This document shows positions 52,863-60,994 of a DNA stretch of 64,000 nt, piece after piece. The stretch lies in NCBI RefSeq assembly GCF_000721075.1, contig NZ_JOEQ01000012.1:304176-368175 (forward strand), given 5' to 3'. Each line of letters begins with the position of its first letter. Position 1 is the stretch's first letter. The position numbers were made by a program, and so were the translations under genes. The notes below the pieces were generated by a model. That model did not search any database, was not told the origin of the DNA, and saw only the letters and a program-made list of their open reading frames with translations. This DNA comes from Streptosporangium amethystogenes. Lineage in GTDB: Bacteria; Actinomycetota; Actinomycetes; Streptosporangiales; Streptosporangiaceae.

Positions 52863-53852
52863 TCAGGCGACGCGCATGGCGCGGGTGAGCCGCTCCTGTG
52901 CGCGTGCCGCCCGCCTGGCGTGGTAGGCGATCGGCAGATATCTGGCCCGCTCGGGCAGGCGTGGCATCGTCGCGGCGACCGCCCTGCCGAGACGGCGCAG
53001 CCGCGCCTCGTCCCTGGCGGTCCACGGCAGTTCCAGCTTCCGGCGGACCGCGTCCGGCAGCGTGCCGACCGTGACGAAGTGGTTGAGCCGGCCCGAGGTC
53101 AGACCGAGCGGGCGCCACAGTGCCCGCAACGGCCCGCGGAGCAGCGGCGGCGCCCCCACGGTGAGCGTGGTCTCCAGCACGTCGTGCGCCGTCGGATGGT
53201 TCTCCAGCGTGTTGTCGACCATGTCGTGGAAGTAGGTCCAGTAGTCGTCGACCGTGGCGGGGAACATCCGCTCGGGGACCCGCAGGATCCGGCCCAGGCG
53301 GATGACCTCCCCGTACAGGCGCTGCTCCTCCTGCGGGGTGTACGGCCGCTCGCCGAAGTACCTCGCCATGGTGACGGCGCGCTCGAAGGCGGTCAGGTGC
53401 ACCCAGGCGTACGGTCCCGCGCTCAGCGCGTGGTAACTCCTGCCCTGTGCGTCGACACCGCTGATGTCCTTGTGCATCTCACGCAGACGCCTACCCTCCT
53501 CGATGGCCTGCGGCCCTCCGTACACCCAGGTCTGCAGCGAGGTGAGCGAGCGGGTGAGCCGTCCCCACGGGTCGGACCGGTAGACCGACTGCTGGCCGAC
53601 CGCGGCACCGATCGCCGGGTGCATGACCTGCATGATGAGACCGCCGCCGAGCAGGAACATCAGCCGCTGGTCGCCCATTCCGTCCCAGAGCAGGTCACCG
53701 GGGCCGAACGGTTCGGGATCGCTGCGCGCGGGCCCGTCGTCCCCCGCCTCGGGGAGAGCCGGGACGAGACCGCCATGCGCGGAGGAGCCGGCGGGCGTGG
53801 CGAGGGGGGCGCGCGGTGCGTCGGGGGCGCGGTGCGCGGTTGAGTCGGTCAT
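52863..53852 (-). CDS. DUF2236 / MpaB-like oxygenase family protein
   Basis: Protein of 329 aa of the DUF2236 family, related to latex-clearing and MpaB-type heme oxygenases. Landmarks: GGGLIMQVMHPAIGAAVGQQS (about 77-97), YRSDPWGRLTRSL, the conserved WVHLTAFERAV with His, and YWTYFHDMVDN. Residues 1-45 are a Pro/Ala-rich leader without a signal peptide. ATG 53852 chosen for GGGAGG 6 bases upstream; the frame is open to 53945. A perfect 16-bp palindrome at 53910 and a TGTTCTA half box at 53886 lie upstream. Substrate unknown, probably lipid or isoprenoid. Confidence 0.75.
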   Translation of the reverse strand: MTDSTAHRAPDAPRAPLATPAGSSAHGGLVPALPEAGDDGPARSDPEPFGPGDLLWDGMGDQRLMFLLGGGLIMQVMHPAIGAAVGQQSVYRSDPWGRLTRSLTSLQTWVYGGPQAIEEGRRLREMHKDISGVDAQGRSYHALSAGPYAWVHLTAFERAVTMARYFGERPYTPQEEQRLYGEVIRLGRILRVPERMFPATVDDYWTYFHDMVDNTLENHPTAHDVLETTLTVGAPPLLRGPLRALWRPLGLTSGRLNHFVTVGTLPDAVRRKLELPWTARDEARLRRLGRAVAATMPRLPERARYLPIAYHARRAARAQERLTRAMRVA

Positions 53853-53909
53853 TCCGGGCCTCCCGGGTGATACATCGCTCATCCGTGTTCTATCACTCGG
53901 GAGGCTAAA

Positions 53910-53925
53910 AAGTAACCCATTACTT
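53910..53925. promoter_or_regulatory. Palindrome AAGTAA-CCCA-TTACTT
   Basis: Perfect 6-bp arms around CCCA, 58 bp upstream of the MpaB-like start. AT-rich and operator-like; TetR-type repressors use similar sites. The 3' end of the quinone-oxidoreductase gene is 48 bp away and is not a target. Confidence 0.5.
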
Positions 53926-53972
53926 ATGGAGGTGACCGGGAGCACATCGGTGCCCGGTCGTGCTCCGCTCGT

Positions 53973-54935
53973 TCACCCCGGCAGCGTGAAGACGACCTTC
54001 CCGAAGAGCTCCCCCTCGTGCATGGCCGCGATGCCCTCGCGAGCCTCGGTCAGCGGGAGGACCCGGTCGATCAGCGGGCGGGTACCCGTCTGCTCCATGA
54101 AACGGGCGAGCCTGCCCAGCTGGTCACGGCTGCCCATGGTGGAGCCGACCACCGAGAGCTGGAGGAAGAAGATACGGTTCAGCTCGGCCGGCGGGACCGC
54201 TCCGCTGGTCGCGCCTGAGATCACGATCCGTCCACCGGGGCGCAGTGCCTTCAGCGAATGCGCCCAGGTCGCCTGACCGACGGTCTCCATCACCGCGTCG
54301 ACCCGCTCGGGCAACCGGGCACCGTCCTCGAACACCTGGTCGGCGCCCAGCTCCAGGGCCCGCGCCCGCTTCTTCTCGGAGCGACTGGTCACCCAGATCC
54401 GGTATCCCCCGGCCCTGCCCAGCAGGATCAGCGCGGTGGCCACGCCACCGCCCGCACCCTGGACCAGCACCGTCGAGCCCGGCTCCAGCCCGGCCTTGTC
54501 GAACAGCATCCGGTAGGCGGTCAACCAGGCCGTCGGCAGGCAGGCGGCCTCCTCGAAGCTGAGCGCGGCGGGCTTGGCCACGAGGTTGCGCCTGGGCACG
54601 ACGACCCGCTCGGCGAAGGTGCCGTCGTACTTCTCCGACAGCAGGGAACGCTTCGGATCGAGCGTCTCGTCGGCACCGCTGCCGATCACCGAGTGCACGA
54701 TGACCTCGTTGCCGTCCTCGTCGTACCCCGCCGCGTCGGTACCGAGCACCATCGGGAGCTGCTCCGCACGGATGCCCACACCCTTCAGGGTGAAAAGGTC
54801 GTGGTGGTTGAGCGAGGCCGCTCTCACCGTGACGGTGGTCCACCCCTCGGGGACCTGGGGTTCCGGGCGCTCACCGAGGGTGAGACCGGCGAGCGGGTTG
54901 TCGGGATCGACCTGTGTGGCGGTTACAGCGAACAT
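53973..54935 (-). CDS. Zinc-free MDR oxidoreductase (quinone oxidoreductase-like)
   Basis: Medium-chain reductase of 320 aa, NADPH:quinone oxidoreductase or enoyl-reductase type. LNHHDLFTLKGVG replaces the zinc-binding Cys-His region, so no catalytic zinc is expected. VLVQGAGGGVATALILLG is the cofactor loop, SRSEKKRARALELGADQVF follows, and GKVVFTLPG is the typical C-terminus. ATG with a weak purine run. It is 9 bp after the end of the anchored hypothetical gene on the same strand, so they may be co-transcribed. Confidence 0.82.
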   Translation of the reverse strand: MFAVTATQVDPDNPLAGLTLGERPEPQVPEGWTTVTVRAASLNHHDLFTLKGVGIRAEQLPMVLGTDAAGYDEDGNEVIVHSVIGSGADETLDPKRSLLSEKYDGTFAERVVVPRRNLVAKPAALSFEEAACLPTAWLTAYRMLFDKAGLEPGSTVLVQGAGGGVATALILLGRAGGYRIWVTSRSEKKRARALELGADQVFEDGARLPERVDAVMETVGQATWAHSLKALRPGGRIVISGATSGAVPPAELNRIFFLQLSVVGSTMGSRDQLGRLARFMEQTGTRPLIDRVLPLTEAREGIAAMHEGELFGKVVFTLPG

Positions 54936-54944
54936 GGCCGCACC

Positions 54945-55832
54945 CTACGCTGTCCGCCTGACGACTATTTCAGCGACCGCCCTCTCCACCTGCCCCCGCT
55001 CTCCCGAGGCCGCCACGTACACCCCGTCCTGGCAGGTCTCGGCGGAGAAGCGGCGTCGCTGCTCGATCACGGAGAGTTCGATCGCCGCGACGTCGCAGCC
55101 GGGCACCGGCGCCAGCACGAGCAGCGTCTCCCTGGCCCCGCCGAACCACAGTTGCGGCCCCACCTGCTCACCGCGGAAGGTCTCCCCCGGCCCGGCCAGC
55201 CGCACCGGAGCCCGGGCGTCGAGCACGAGGTAACCGTCCCTGGTCACCCTGCCGCGCAGGTTGCGCGCCCAGAGCATGCGCTGCTCGAAGGACATGCCGC
55301 CCTTGAGATCGCGCAGCGCCACGAACCAGGGGTCGAACGCGAACAACAGCACCTCCCCTTCGGCGGGGCTCATCGGGTGCCAGAGCGTGACCTGCCCGGC
55401 CAGCTTCCGGATCATCGGCCTGCCCATCGCCACCCCGGCCGGCCCTCCCGGCGGCACGGTCAGCTGCCGGTACGTGCCGACCTCCCCGTCGAGCCTGCCC
55501 GTCATCGCGGGCCGGACCCCCAGCCTGGCCAGGCCCAGTTCCGCCGGGTAGCCGACCTCCGCCGCCGAGCCGTCGGGGAAGACCACGTTGAGGATCTCCC
55601 TGCCGCCTCTGTGCCGGGGCCGGGGGTAGAGCACGTTGGGGGCGTCCTTTGCGACGACCTCCGCCCTGGTGGGCACCGGTGGCGGAGGCTGCGGAACGGA
55701 GCCCGGTTCCCGACCCGACAGCAGGCTCACCACCGGCACCAGCACGAGCGCGGCCAGCACCGCGACGCCGATCCAGCGCCGCGGGCCCCTCGGGGACCTG
55801 GCCTCGATGATGTCGTACGGTCCACCGGCCAC
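54945..55832 (-). CDS. Membrane-anchored hypothetical protein
   Basis: Protein of 295 aa that I cannot assign. A single hydrophobic helix (about 21-39, IGVAVLAALVLVPVVSLL) anchors it, followed by a Pro-rich stretch and a beta-rich outside domain with VVFPDGSAAEVGYPAELGLA, AFDPWFVALRDLKGG and two Cys (PGCDVAAIELSVIE and ETCQDG) that could form a disulfide. GTG start at 55832. Upstream of the quinone oxidoreductase gene and in the same direction. The domain architecture suggests a cell-surface sensor or anti-sigma-like accessory protein, without proof. Confidence 0.65.
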   Translation of the reverse strand: MAGGPYDIIEARSPRGPRRWIGVAVLAALVLVPVVSLLSGREPGSVPQPPPPVPTRAEVVAKDAPNVLYPRPRHRGGREILNVVFPDGSAAEVGYPAELGLARLGVRPAMTGRLDGEVGTYRQLTVPPGGPAGVAMGRPMIRKLAGQVTLWHPMSPAEGEVLLFAFDPWFVALRDLKGGMSFEQRMLWARNLRGRVTRDGYLVLDARAPVRLAGPGETFRGEQVGPQLWFGGARETLLVLAPVPGCDVAAIELSVIEQRRRFSAETCQDGVYVAASGERGQVERAVAEIVVRRTA

Positions 55833-55941
55833 GTTCTGGACCGCCTCTTACGAGAAGGTATGGTTCTCGCCCCATCTTCGGGTTTCGACGGTCTTGATGC
55901 CATCACGAATCGGAGTCGATGCCCATCGGATCGGGAGAAGG

Positions 55942-57402
55942 TCACCAGGTCGCGACGTTCACCGGCCCCTCGGGGGCCAGGCGCACCTCGGTGCCGACCA
56001 GTTCCCGCGACTCGGCCTCGGCGATCAGGTCGGGGTGGCGGACGTGGGCGTGTGCCCGGCCGCCGCCGGGAAGGTCGGTGATCAGGACGCCTCGTTCGGC
56101 CGCTCCGTCCCTGCCGTGCGCGACCGTGTATCCGGCGACGGTCGCGGGTCCCTCGTAGGAGTCCGCGATCGGCACCGGTTCCGCGACGTACACCGGCGTG
56201 GCGTCACCCAGGGCGCCTCCGGGCTCGGTGGACCAGACCGCGTAGGTGTGCTTGGTCAGGTGCATGCCGACCCCGGTGACCAGTCCGTGGCCCGGCGCGG
56301 CCCGCAGGCGCTCGGCCATCGCCGCCGTGGAGTGCAGGACGTAGTCACTGGCCGGACCTCCCGCGTACGGCAGGCCACCCGTGACGGTCAGCCCTCGCGG
56401 GTCGAGCGGGTCGAGTTCCATGGCGGCGCAGGCGGCGCGGAGCGCGATCGCGAAACAGCTGTAGACGTCCAGCGCGGACATCTCGTCGAGGCCGGTCCCC
56501 GCCCGCTCGAAGGCCGCCCGCGCCGCGGCGGCCATGGCCGGAGAGGAGCCGGGCGCGGGGCGGGCCGCCACCTCCCAGGTGTCCTCGGCGTAGGACCATC
56601 CTCGCAGGTAGACGCGTTTGTCTTGGGGGACGCCGAGCCGGTCGGCGAGCCCGTCGCTGACCAGGATCGCGGCGGCGGCCTGGTCCACCTCCATGACCGC
56701 GACGGTGCGCCTGGTGTAGGGCCAGCCGACGAACCGGTTGTCCGCGGCCGGGGTGACCAGTTCCGAGGGCTTTGCGACCTCCCGGTACCAGGCGTGCGGG
56801 TTGGTCGCGGCGATCTCGGTCATCGGGGCCATCATCAGCCCTCGCGCCACCCGCTCCTCCTCGATGGACTCGCCCGCCGCCGCCCGCCTGGCCGTTTCCA
56901 TGATCGCGTAGGTGTGGACGGGCAGGAACAGCTCGTGGGCCAGCTCGGCCGGGTGCGGGGGTCGCTCCCAGCCGTAGGGCGGCTTGGGATTCGCCGGATG
57001 ACTCCACGCCACGTGCTCCCCCGCCTTGCGCAGGGCCCTGCGCGTGGCCAGCGCCTCGGCCCCGGCGACCAGGGCGGCGTCCATCTCACCTCTGGCGATC
57101 ATCGAGGCCGCCTCCCCGAGGAGCAGTTGCGGCGCCGTGCCGCTCACCTTGGAGTAGGCCCGGTGGCGGGGAGCGGCGCCGAGCCGCTCGGCGAGCCTGG
57201 CCGTCGGGTCGTCGTACTGCCAGGACTCGGTGTAGACGACCTGGATCGAATCGAGGGCGGTCAGCAGACCTGGGGCCCCGGCGTCGGCGGCGGCCTCGCG
57301 GGCGACGAGTTCCCACAGATCCAACGGCTCGGGCCCCGGCTGGACGCGGACCGTGTGCTGGGCGACGCCGACGAGGCATGGGGTACGGGGATCTCCACTC
57401 AT
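55942..57402 (-). CDS. Thiolase-superfamily protein without catalytic Cys (SCP-x/Ltp-like)
   Basis: Thiolase-fold protein of 486 aa with the extra C-terminal domain found in mycobacterial acetyl-CoA-acetyltransferase-like proteins. LVGVAQHTVR at the start, DSIQVVYTESWQYDDPTARL, then KVSGTAPQLLLGEAASMIA where a thiolase would have its nucleophile Cys, ALVAGAEALATRRAL, and GLPYAGGPASDYVLHSTAAM. The missing Cys suggests an aldolase-like or binding role, as for steroid aldolase Ltp2, or simply a nonthiolytic function. ATG 57402 is chosen by protein start; the Shine-Dalgarno is weak. A KstR-related box lies 15 bp upstream, in keeping with lipid catabolism. Confidence 0.75.
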   Translation of the reverse strand: MSGDPRTPCLVGVAQHTVRVQPGPEPLDLWELVAREAAADAGAPGLLTALDSIQVVYTESWQYDDPTARLAERLGAAPRHRAYSKVSGTAPQLLLGEAASMIARGEMDAALVAGAEALATRRALRKAGEHVAWSHPANPKPPYGWERPPHPAELAHELFLPVHTYAIMETARRAAAGESIEEERVARGLMMAPMTEIAATNPHAWYREVAKPSELVTPAADNRFVGWPYTRRTVAVMEVDQAAAAILVSDGLADRLGVPQDKRVYLRGWSYAEDTWEVAARPAPGSSPAMAAAARAAFERAGTGLDEMSALDVYSCFAIALRAACAAMELDPLDPRGLTVTGGLPYAGGPASDYVLHSTAAMAERLRAAPGHGLVTGVGMHLTKHTYAVWSTEPGGALGDATPVYVAEPVPIADSYEGPATVAGYTVAHGRDGAAERGVLITDLPGGGRAHAHVRHPDLIAEAESRELVGTEVRLAPEGPVNVATW

Positions 57403-57416
57403 GCCGACATCCAACC

Positions 57417-57428
57417 AGAACATAATTC
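57417..57428. promoter_or_regulatory. KstR-related box with wider spacing (AGAACATAATTC)
   Basis: Identical over 12 bp to the box at 38219 upstream of the SDR gene, at a similar distance (15 and 17 bp) from the start codon. On the gene strand TATGTT could also be the -10 element. Confidence 0.4.
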
Positions 57429-57720
57429 GGTTTAATAGGTCGGGGGTGCCGGAGTTACTTAAGAAACCTTCGGTAATCGCTGTTACCAATGGTGCCGCAG
57501 GTGCCCACAGAGCCCCTCGAAATCCACTGTGACCTGCGGAAATGCCTATTCGTTAAACCATAACAAATCGCTATTTAAATAACGGGATCGCATCGCCTGG
57601 AACCATCCGATGCTTTTTCCCGTCAATTCCTCGCCGACCGCTCGATTCAGTCAGTAACGTTCCGATCGTTTTCCCGGCGAGGAGAGGTCCCGTCTCCACG
57701 CCGACCCCGAAAGGAGCTCC
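57429..57720. other. Region between thiolase-like gene and protease array
   Basis: About 290 bp. It contains the AT-rich imperfect palindrome CGCTATTTAAATAACG near 57570, suggesting a promoter or operator for the first protease, and ends with AAAGGAG 5 bp before the ATG at 57721. No gene or RNA is supported. Confidence 0.5.
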
Positions 57721-58836
57721 ATGAATTCCCGAGCACGGCGCCTCACGATCCCCCTCACCGGCGTTCTCATGATCGCCGGAGTGATCGGCGCCACCACAGG
57801 TGCCAACGCCGCTCAAGCCCCCAACGACGTGGTCAGTTCCCCGGCCTCGGAGACGGCCGCGGAGGCCACCTCCTTCTGGTCGCCCGAGCGCATGCGCAAG
57901 GCCACGGACGCCACCGGCGACCTCGACATGAGCGTCAAGGGCGGCAAGGCCTCCGGCGCCGCGGGCCCCGACGGCCCCGGCGGAGCGGTCCCGCCGATCG
58001 GCGAGGAGGGCGCCAAGTCCGCCAAGAGCAAGCACGTCAACCTGCCCAACACCGTCGGCCGCGTCTTCTTCACCCTGCCCGGCGCCAACCCCGCGGACCC
58101 GAAGAGCTGGAAGTACTGCTCCGGCAGTTCCGTCCAGGGCAAGTACCGCAACGTGGTCGCCACCTCCGCACACTGCGTCTACGACGTGAAGACCAACCAG
58201 TTCTACGACAACTGGGTCTTCATTCCGTCCTACTGGGACGGCGACCAGGCGTGGGACGGCAAGAACCCCTACGGCATCTACGCGGCCAAGTGGTTCAACG
58301 CGCACGACGACTTCGTGGTGAAGGAGGACTACGACTACGACTACGCCTTCGTCAACGTCCACTCCGGGTTCAAGGTGAACTGGGAGAAGGACAAGGACGG
58401 CAAGTGGCACCCGATCATCAAGAAGGTCGGGCGGCTCGGCGACAACGTCGGCGGTCAGGGCTTCGTCTGGAACCAGAAGATCAAGAACACGGTCTTCGCC
58501 TTCGGCTACCCGGCCGGACTGCACCCCGACGGTGACAGGCCCTTCTCCGGCCGCACGATGAAGTGGTGCTACGGCAAGACCGACGCCATGCCGGCCGCGC
58601 CGAAGTACAACGTCCAGGAGCACATCGGCGTCAAGTGCGCTTTCACCGCGGGCGCGAGCGGCGGCCCGTGGCTCTACAAGTACAAGAGCTCCAGCCGGAC
58701 CGGCTACCTGATCGGCGTCAACAGCATCGCCTGGGACACCGACAAGAACGACCGGTACGACAAGATCTCCTCGCCGTACTTCAACAGCGACACCTACAAG
58801 GTCTACAAGGCCGCGGCCAACCGCTGGACCGACTGA
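57721..58836 (+). CDS. Secreted trypsin/V8-like serine protease, array member 1
   Basis: Secreted S1-fold protease of 371 aa. Signal peptide 1-30 (ends GANA-A), a propeptide-like part to about 105, then the protease domain with His151 in VATSAHCVYD, Asp207 in DYDYDYAFV and Ser313 in GASGGPW. Cysteines 133/152 and 283/306 should form two disulfides. Shared with all array members: VGRVFF, GDNVGGQGF, FGYPA and PDGDRPFSG. It resembles bacterial Glu-specific endopeptidase-like and peptidase S1 proteins of actinomycetes. ATG with AAAGGAG upstream. Cleavage specificity cannot be read. Confidence 0.88.
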   Translation: MNSRARRLTIPLTGVLMIAGVIGATTGANAAQAPNDVVSSPASETAAEATSFWSPERMRKATDATGDLDMSVKGGKASGAAGPDGPGGAVPPIGEEGAKSAKSKHVNLPNTVGRVFFTLPGANPADPKSWKYCSGSSVQGKYRNVVATSAHCVYDVKTNQFYDNWVFIPSYWDGDQAWDGKNPYGIYAAKWFNAHDDFVVKEDYDYDYAFVNVHSGFKVNWEKDKDGKWHPIIKKVGRLGDNVGGQGFVWNQKIKNTVFAFGYPAGLHPDGDRPFSGRTMKWCYGKTDAMPAAPKYNVQEHIGVKCAFTAGASGGPWLYKYKSSSRTGYLIGVNSIAWDTDKNDRYDKISSPYFNSDTYKVYKAAANRWTD

Positions 58837-59218
58837 CCCGGCACCAGCGTCGCCGGCGACCCGTGAGGGGGGCCCGGTCTCAGGATCGGGTCCCTGCTCG
58901 TGTCGGCACTCACAGTCCCTCCTCTCCGGAACGTTCTAGAGACGGGGGACACCCACCCTCAGGGCAACGGCCAGCCTCGGCATTTCCGCAGTTCACACGC
59001 TCAAATAAGCCGCGCGAGACCTCTCGATCAGGCAAAGAAAGATCAGACGGGCAGAACCGATTTCCGGTTCCATGAATTTGGTAACGAAATCATATCGGTC
59101 CAAGCTCCTGCCCGTTTTGTAGCTCTTTAACCCATCTTTGCCGAGTACGGTCACCTCTTGTCTCTTTACGCATGCGTGGATCGCGTCCCGAGTGGTCCAT
59201 GACAAAGAAGGAGCTTCA
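58837..59218. other. Intergenic region with hairpin between proteases 1 and 2
   Basis: About 380 bp. A terminator-like hairpin, GGGGCCCG / CGGGTCCC at 58869-58894, follows protease 1. The rest, AT-richer after 59050, should hold the promoter of protease 2 and ends with AAGGAG at 59207. No gene of its own can be supported. Confidence 0.55.
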
Positions 59219-60778
59219 TTGAACCCCCGAGCCAAGCGTCTGATCCTTCCCCTCGGCGGCGCCCTCACGGCAGCCGCGATGATCGGCGCCTCCCTCCCCG
59301 CCACCGCCCAGGCGGGCACCGCCGACCCCGACATCAAGTCGGCGGCGCTCACCCCCTCCGGTAACGCGAAGGCCATCGCGGGCTACTGGACCGCCTCGAA
59401 GCTGAAGTCGGCGAAGACCTACCTCTCCGACTCCACCGTCTCGGCGAAGCTGAACAAGACCGGCGCCGCCAGGGCGGCCGCCGACGGCAAGCCCGGCGTC
59501 GTCGCCCCCACCGGTGAGGGCGGCAAGTCCGCCGGCCGGTCGCGGAACGTGAACCTCCCGATCACCGTCGGCAAGGTCTTCTTCGTCGACAACAAGGGAC
59601 AGGAGCGCTGGTGCTCCGGCAGCTCCGTGCAGTCGAAGTTCCGCAACCTGGTCGCCACCGCCGGCCACTGCGTCTACGACACCGACACGAACAAGCCGTT
59701 CGACAACTTCGTGTTCATCCCCGGCTACTACCAGGGCAAGGCTCCCTGGGGCATCTATGTCGGCGCCAAGGTCAACACCCACGACGACTTCACGGTCTAC
59801 GAGGACTACGACTACGACTACGCCTTCGTCAACGTCTACAACGGCATCAAGCAGCAGCCGGAGAAGGAGGTCGACTACAAGACCTTCAAGGCGCACGTCG
59901 ACAAGGGCGGGGTGGGCCGCGAGGCCGCCAGTACCGTCGACTTCGAGACCTATGACAGGTGGACCCAGAAGGGTGGCATCGGCAAGGTCGAGAACATCTC
60001 CTCCGAGGACGAGGTGGGCCCCCAGTACAAGGGCGCCCTCGCCGTCGCGTCGGAGACGGACAAGTGGGCCTGGGAGAAGGTCACCGGTGAGGTCTACGGC
60101 CTGAAAAACGACAAGGTCACCCTCAAGGGCAAGGAACTGCCGCAGGGCGACTGGCCCAAGGCCGGTTCCAAGCTCGAGAGTCGTGTCGAGAACGTCACCA
60201 AGACCGACTACGACGCCTACAAGGGTCCGGGCTACCGGAAGGTCGACGACAAGGGCAACTACACCATCACCCACTACTACGTGGTGAAGTACATCAAGAA
60301 GACCGCGTCGGTGAAGTACGTGATCTTCCGTCACTACATCTCGACGGTGGCCGACGCCGGTCGCCTCGGCGACAACGTCGGTGGCCAGGGCTTCACCTGG
60401 AACCAGAAGCTGGGCAAGAAGGTCTTCACGTTCGGCTACCCGACCTCGGCCCACCTGGACGGCGACAAGCCGTACTCCGGTCACACCCAGAAGTGGTGCT
60501 ACGGCACGACCGTCGCCGCCCCCGTGGTCGCGGCCTACAAGGCCGAGGAGCACCAGGCGATCAAGTGCGCCTTCACCCCCGGTGCCAGCGGCGGCCCCTT
60601 CCTGCTGCAGTACAAGAACAGCAAGCGGACCGGCTACCTCAACGGCGTGGTGAGCCTGACCGTCGACAGCGACAAGAACAACCGCTACGACCGCGTCACC
60701 ACCCCGTACTTCAACGGTGAGACGTACGGCATCTACAAGCACGCGGCCAACCTCTGGACCGGGAAGCTCCCGGCATAG
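59219..60778 (+). CDS. Secreted serine protease with large insertion, array member 2
   Basis: Secreted S1-fold protease of 519 aa; TTG start chosen because AAGGAG lies 6 bases upstream and the product begins like member 1 with a signal peptide (1-32). Catalytic His150 (VATAGHCVYD), Asp200 (DYDYDYAFV) and Ser457 (GASGGPF) are intact, and the same four Cys are kept. Between NVYNG and GRLGDNVGG it carries about 170 residues where member 1 has about 20. The insert is rich in Lys, Asp, Tyr and Thr (for example KGKELPQGDWPKAGSKLESR) and resembles a small beta-rich domain of unknown function, perhaps a substrate- or wall-binding exosite. Confidence 0.87.
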   Translation: MNPRAKRLILPLGGALTAAAMIGASLPATAQAGTADPDIKSAALTPSGNAKAIAGYWTASKLKSAKTYLSDSTVSAKLNKTGAARAAADGKPGVVAPTGEGGKSAGRSRNVNLPITVGKVFFVDNKGQERWCSGSSVQSKFRNLVATAGHCVYDTDTNKPFDNFVFIPGYYQGKAPWGIYVGAKVNTHDDFTVYEDYDYDYAFVNVYNGIKQQPEKEVDYKTFKAHVDKGGVGREAASTVDFETYDRWTQKGGIGKVENISSEDEVGPQYKGALAVASETDKWAWEKVTGEVYGLKNDKVTLKGKELPQGDWPKAGSKLESRVENVTKTDYDAYKGPGYRKVDDKGNYTITHYYVVKYIKKTASVKYVIFRHYISTVADAGRLGDNVGGQGFTWNQKLGKKVFTFGYPTSAHLDGDKPYSGHTQKWCYGTTVAAPVVAAYKAEEHQAIKCAFTPGASGGPFLLQYKNSKRTGYLNGVVSLTVDSDKNNRYDRVTTPYFNGETYGIYKHAANLWTGKLPA

Positions 60779-60802
60779 GACACAGGCGGTGTGAACCAGG
60801 AG

Positions 60803-60824
60803 GGGCCCGGTACGCGCCGGGTCC
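60803..60824 (+). terminator. Terminator after protease 2
   Basis: Stem GGGCCCGG / CCGGGTCC (one G-T pair), loop TACGCG, followed by TTT. About 25 bp after the stop codon. Confidence 0.7.
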
Positions 60825-60994
60825 TTTCCGCACCTTCACGGGCCGCTTATACACCCTCGGGCACACTGGCCAGATAACAGAGCATCAGCGAATCGGTCCA
60901 GCGAACTGCCCAAAACCAAGTTGATCTGGAAAAATCACCCTTTGCGTCCCTGGTAACCCCCTGGAACTCCGGCCCTACGAAAGGAATCCCCCTC

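Noticed and set aside
54945..55832. Anti-sigma factor or LytR-type protein
   Set aside because: Has the single anchor and outside domain, but no zinc-binding anti-sigma motif or LCP signature; left as hypothetical.
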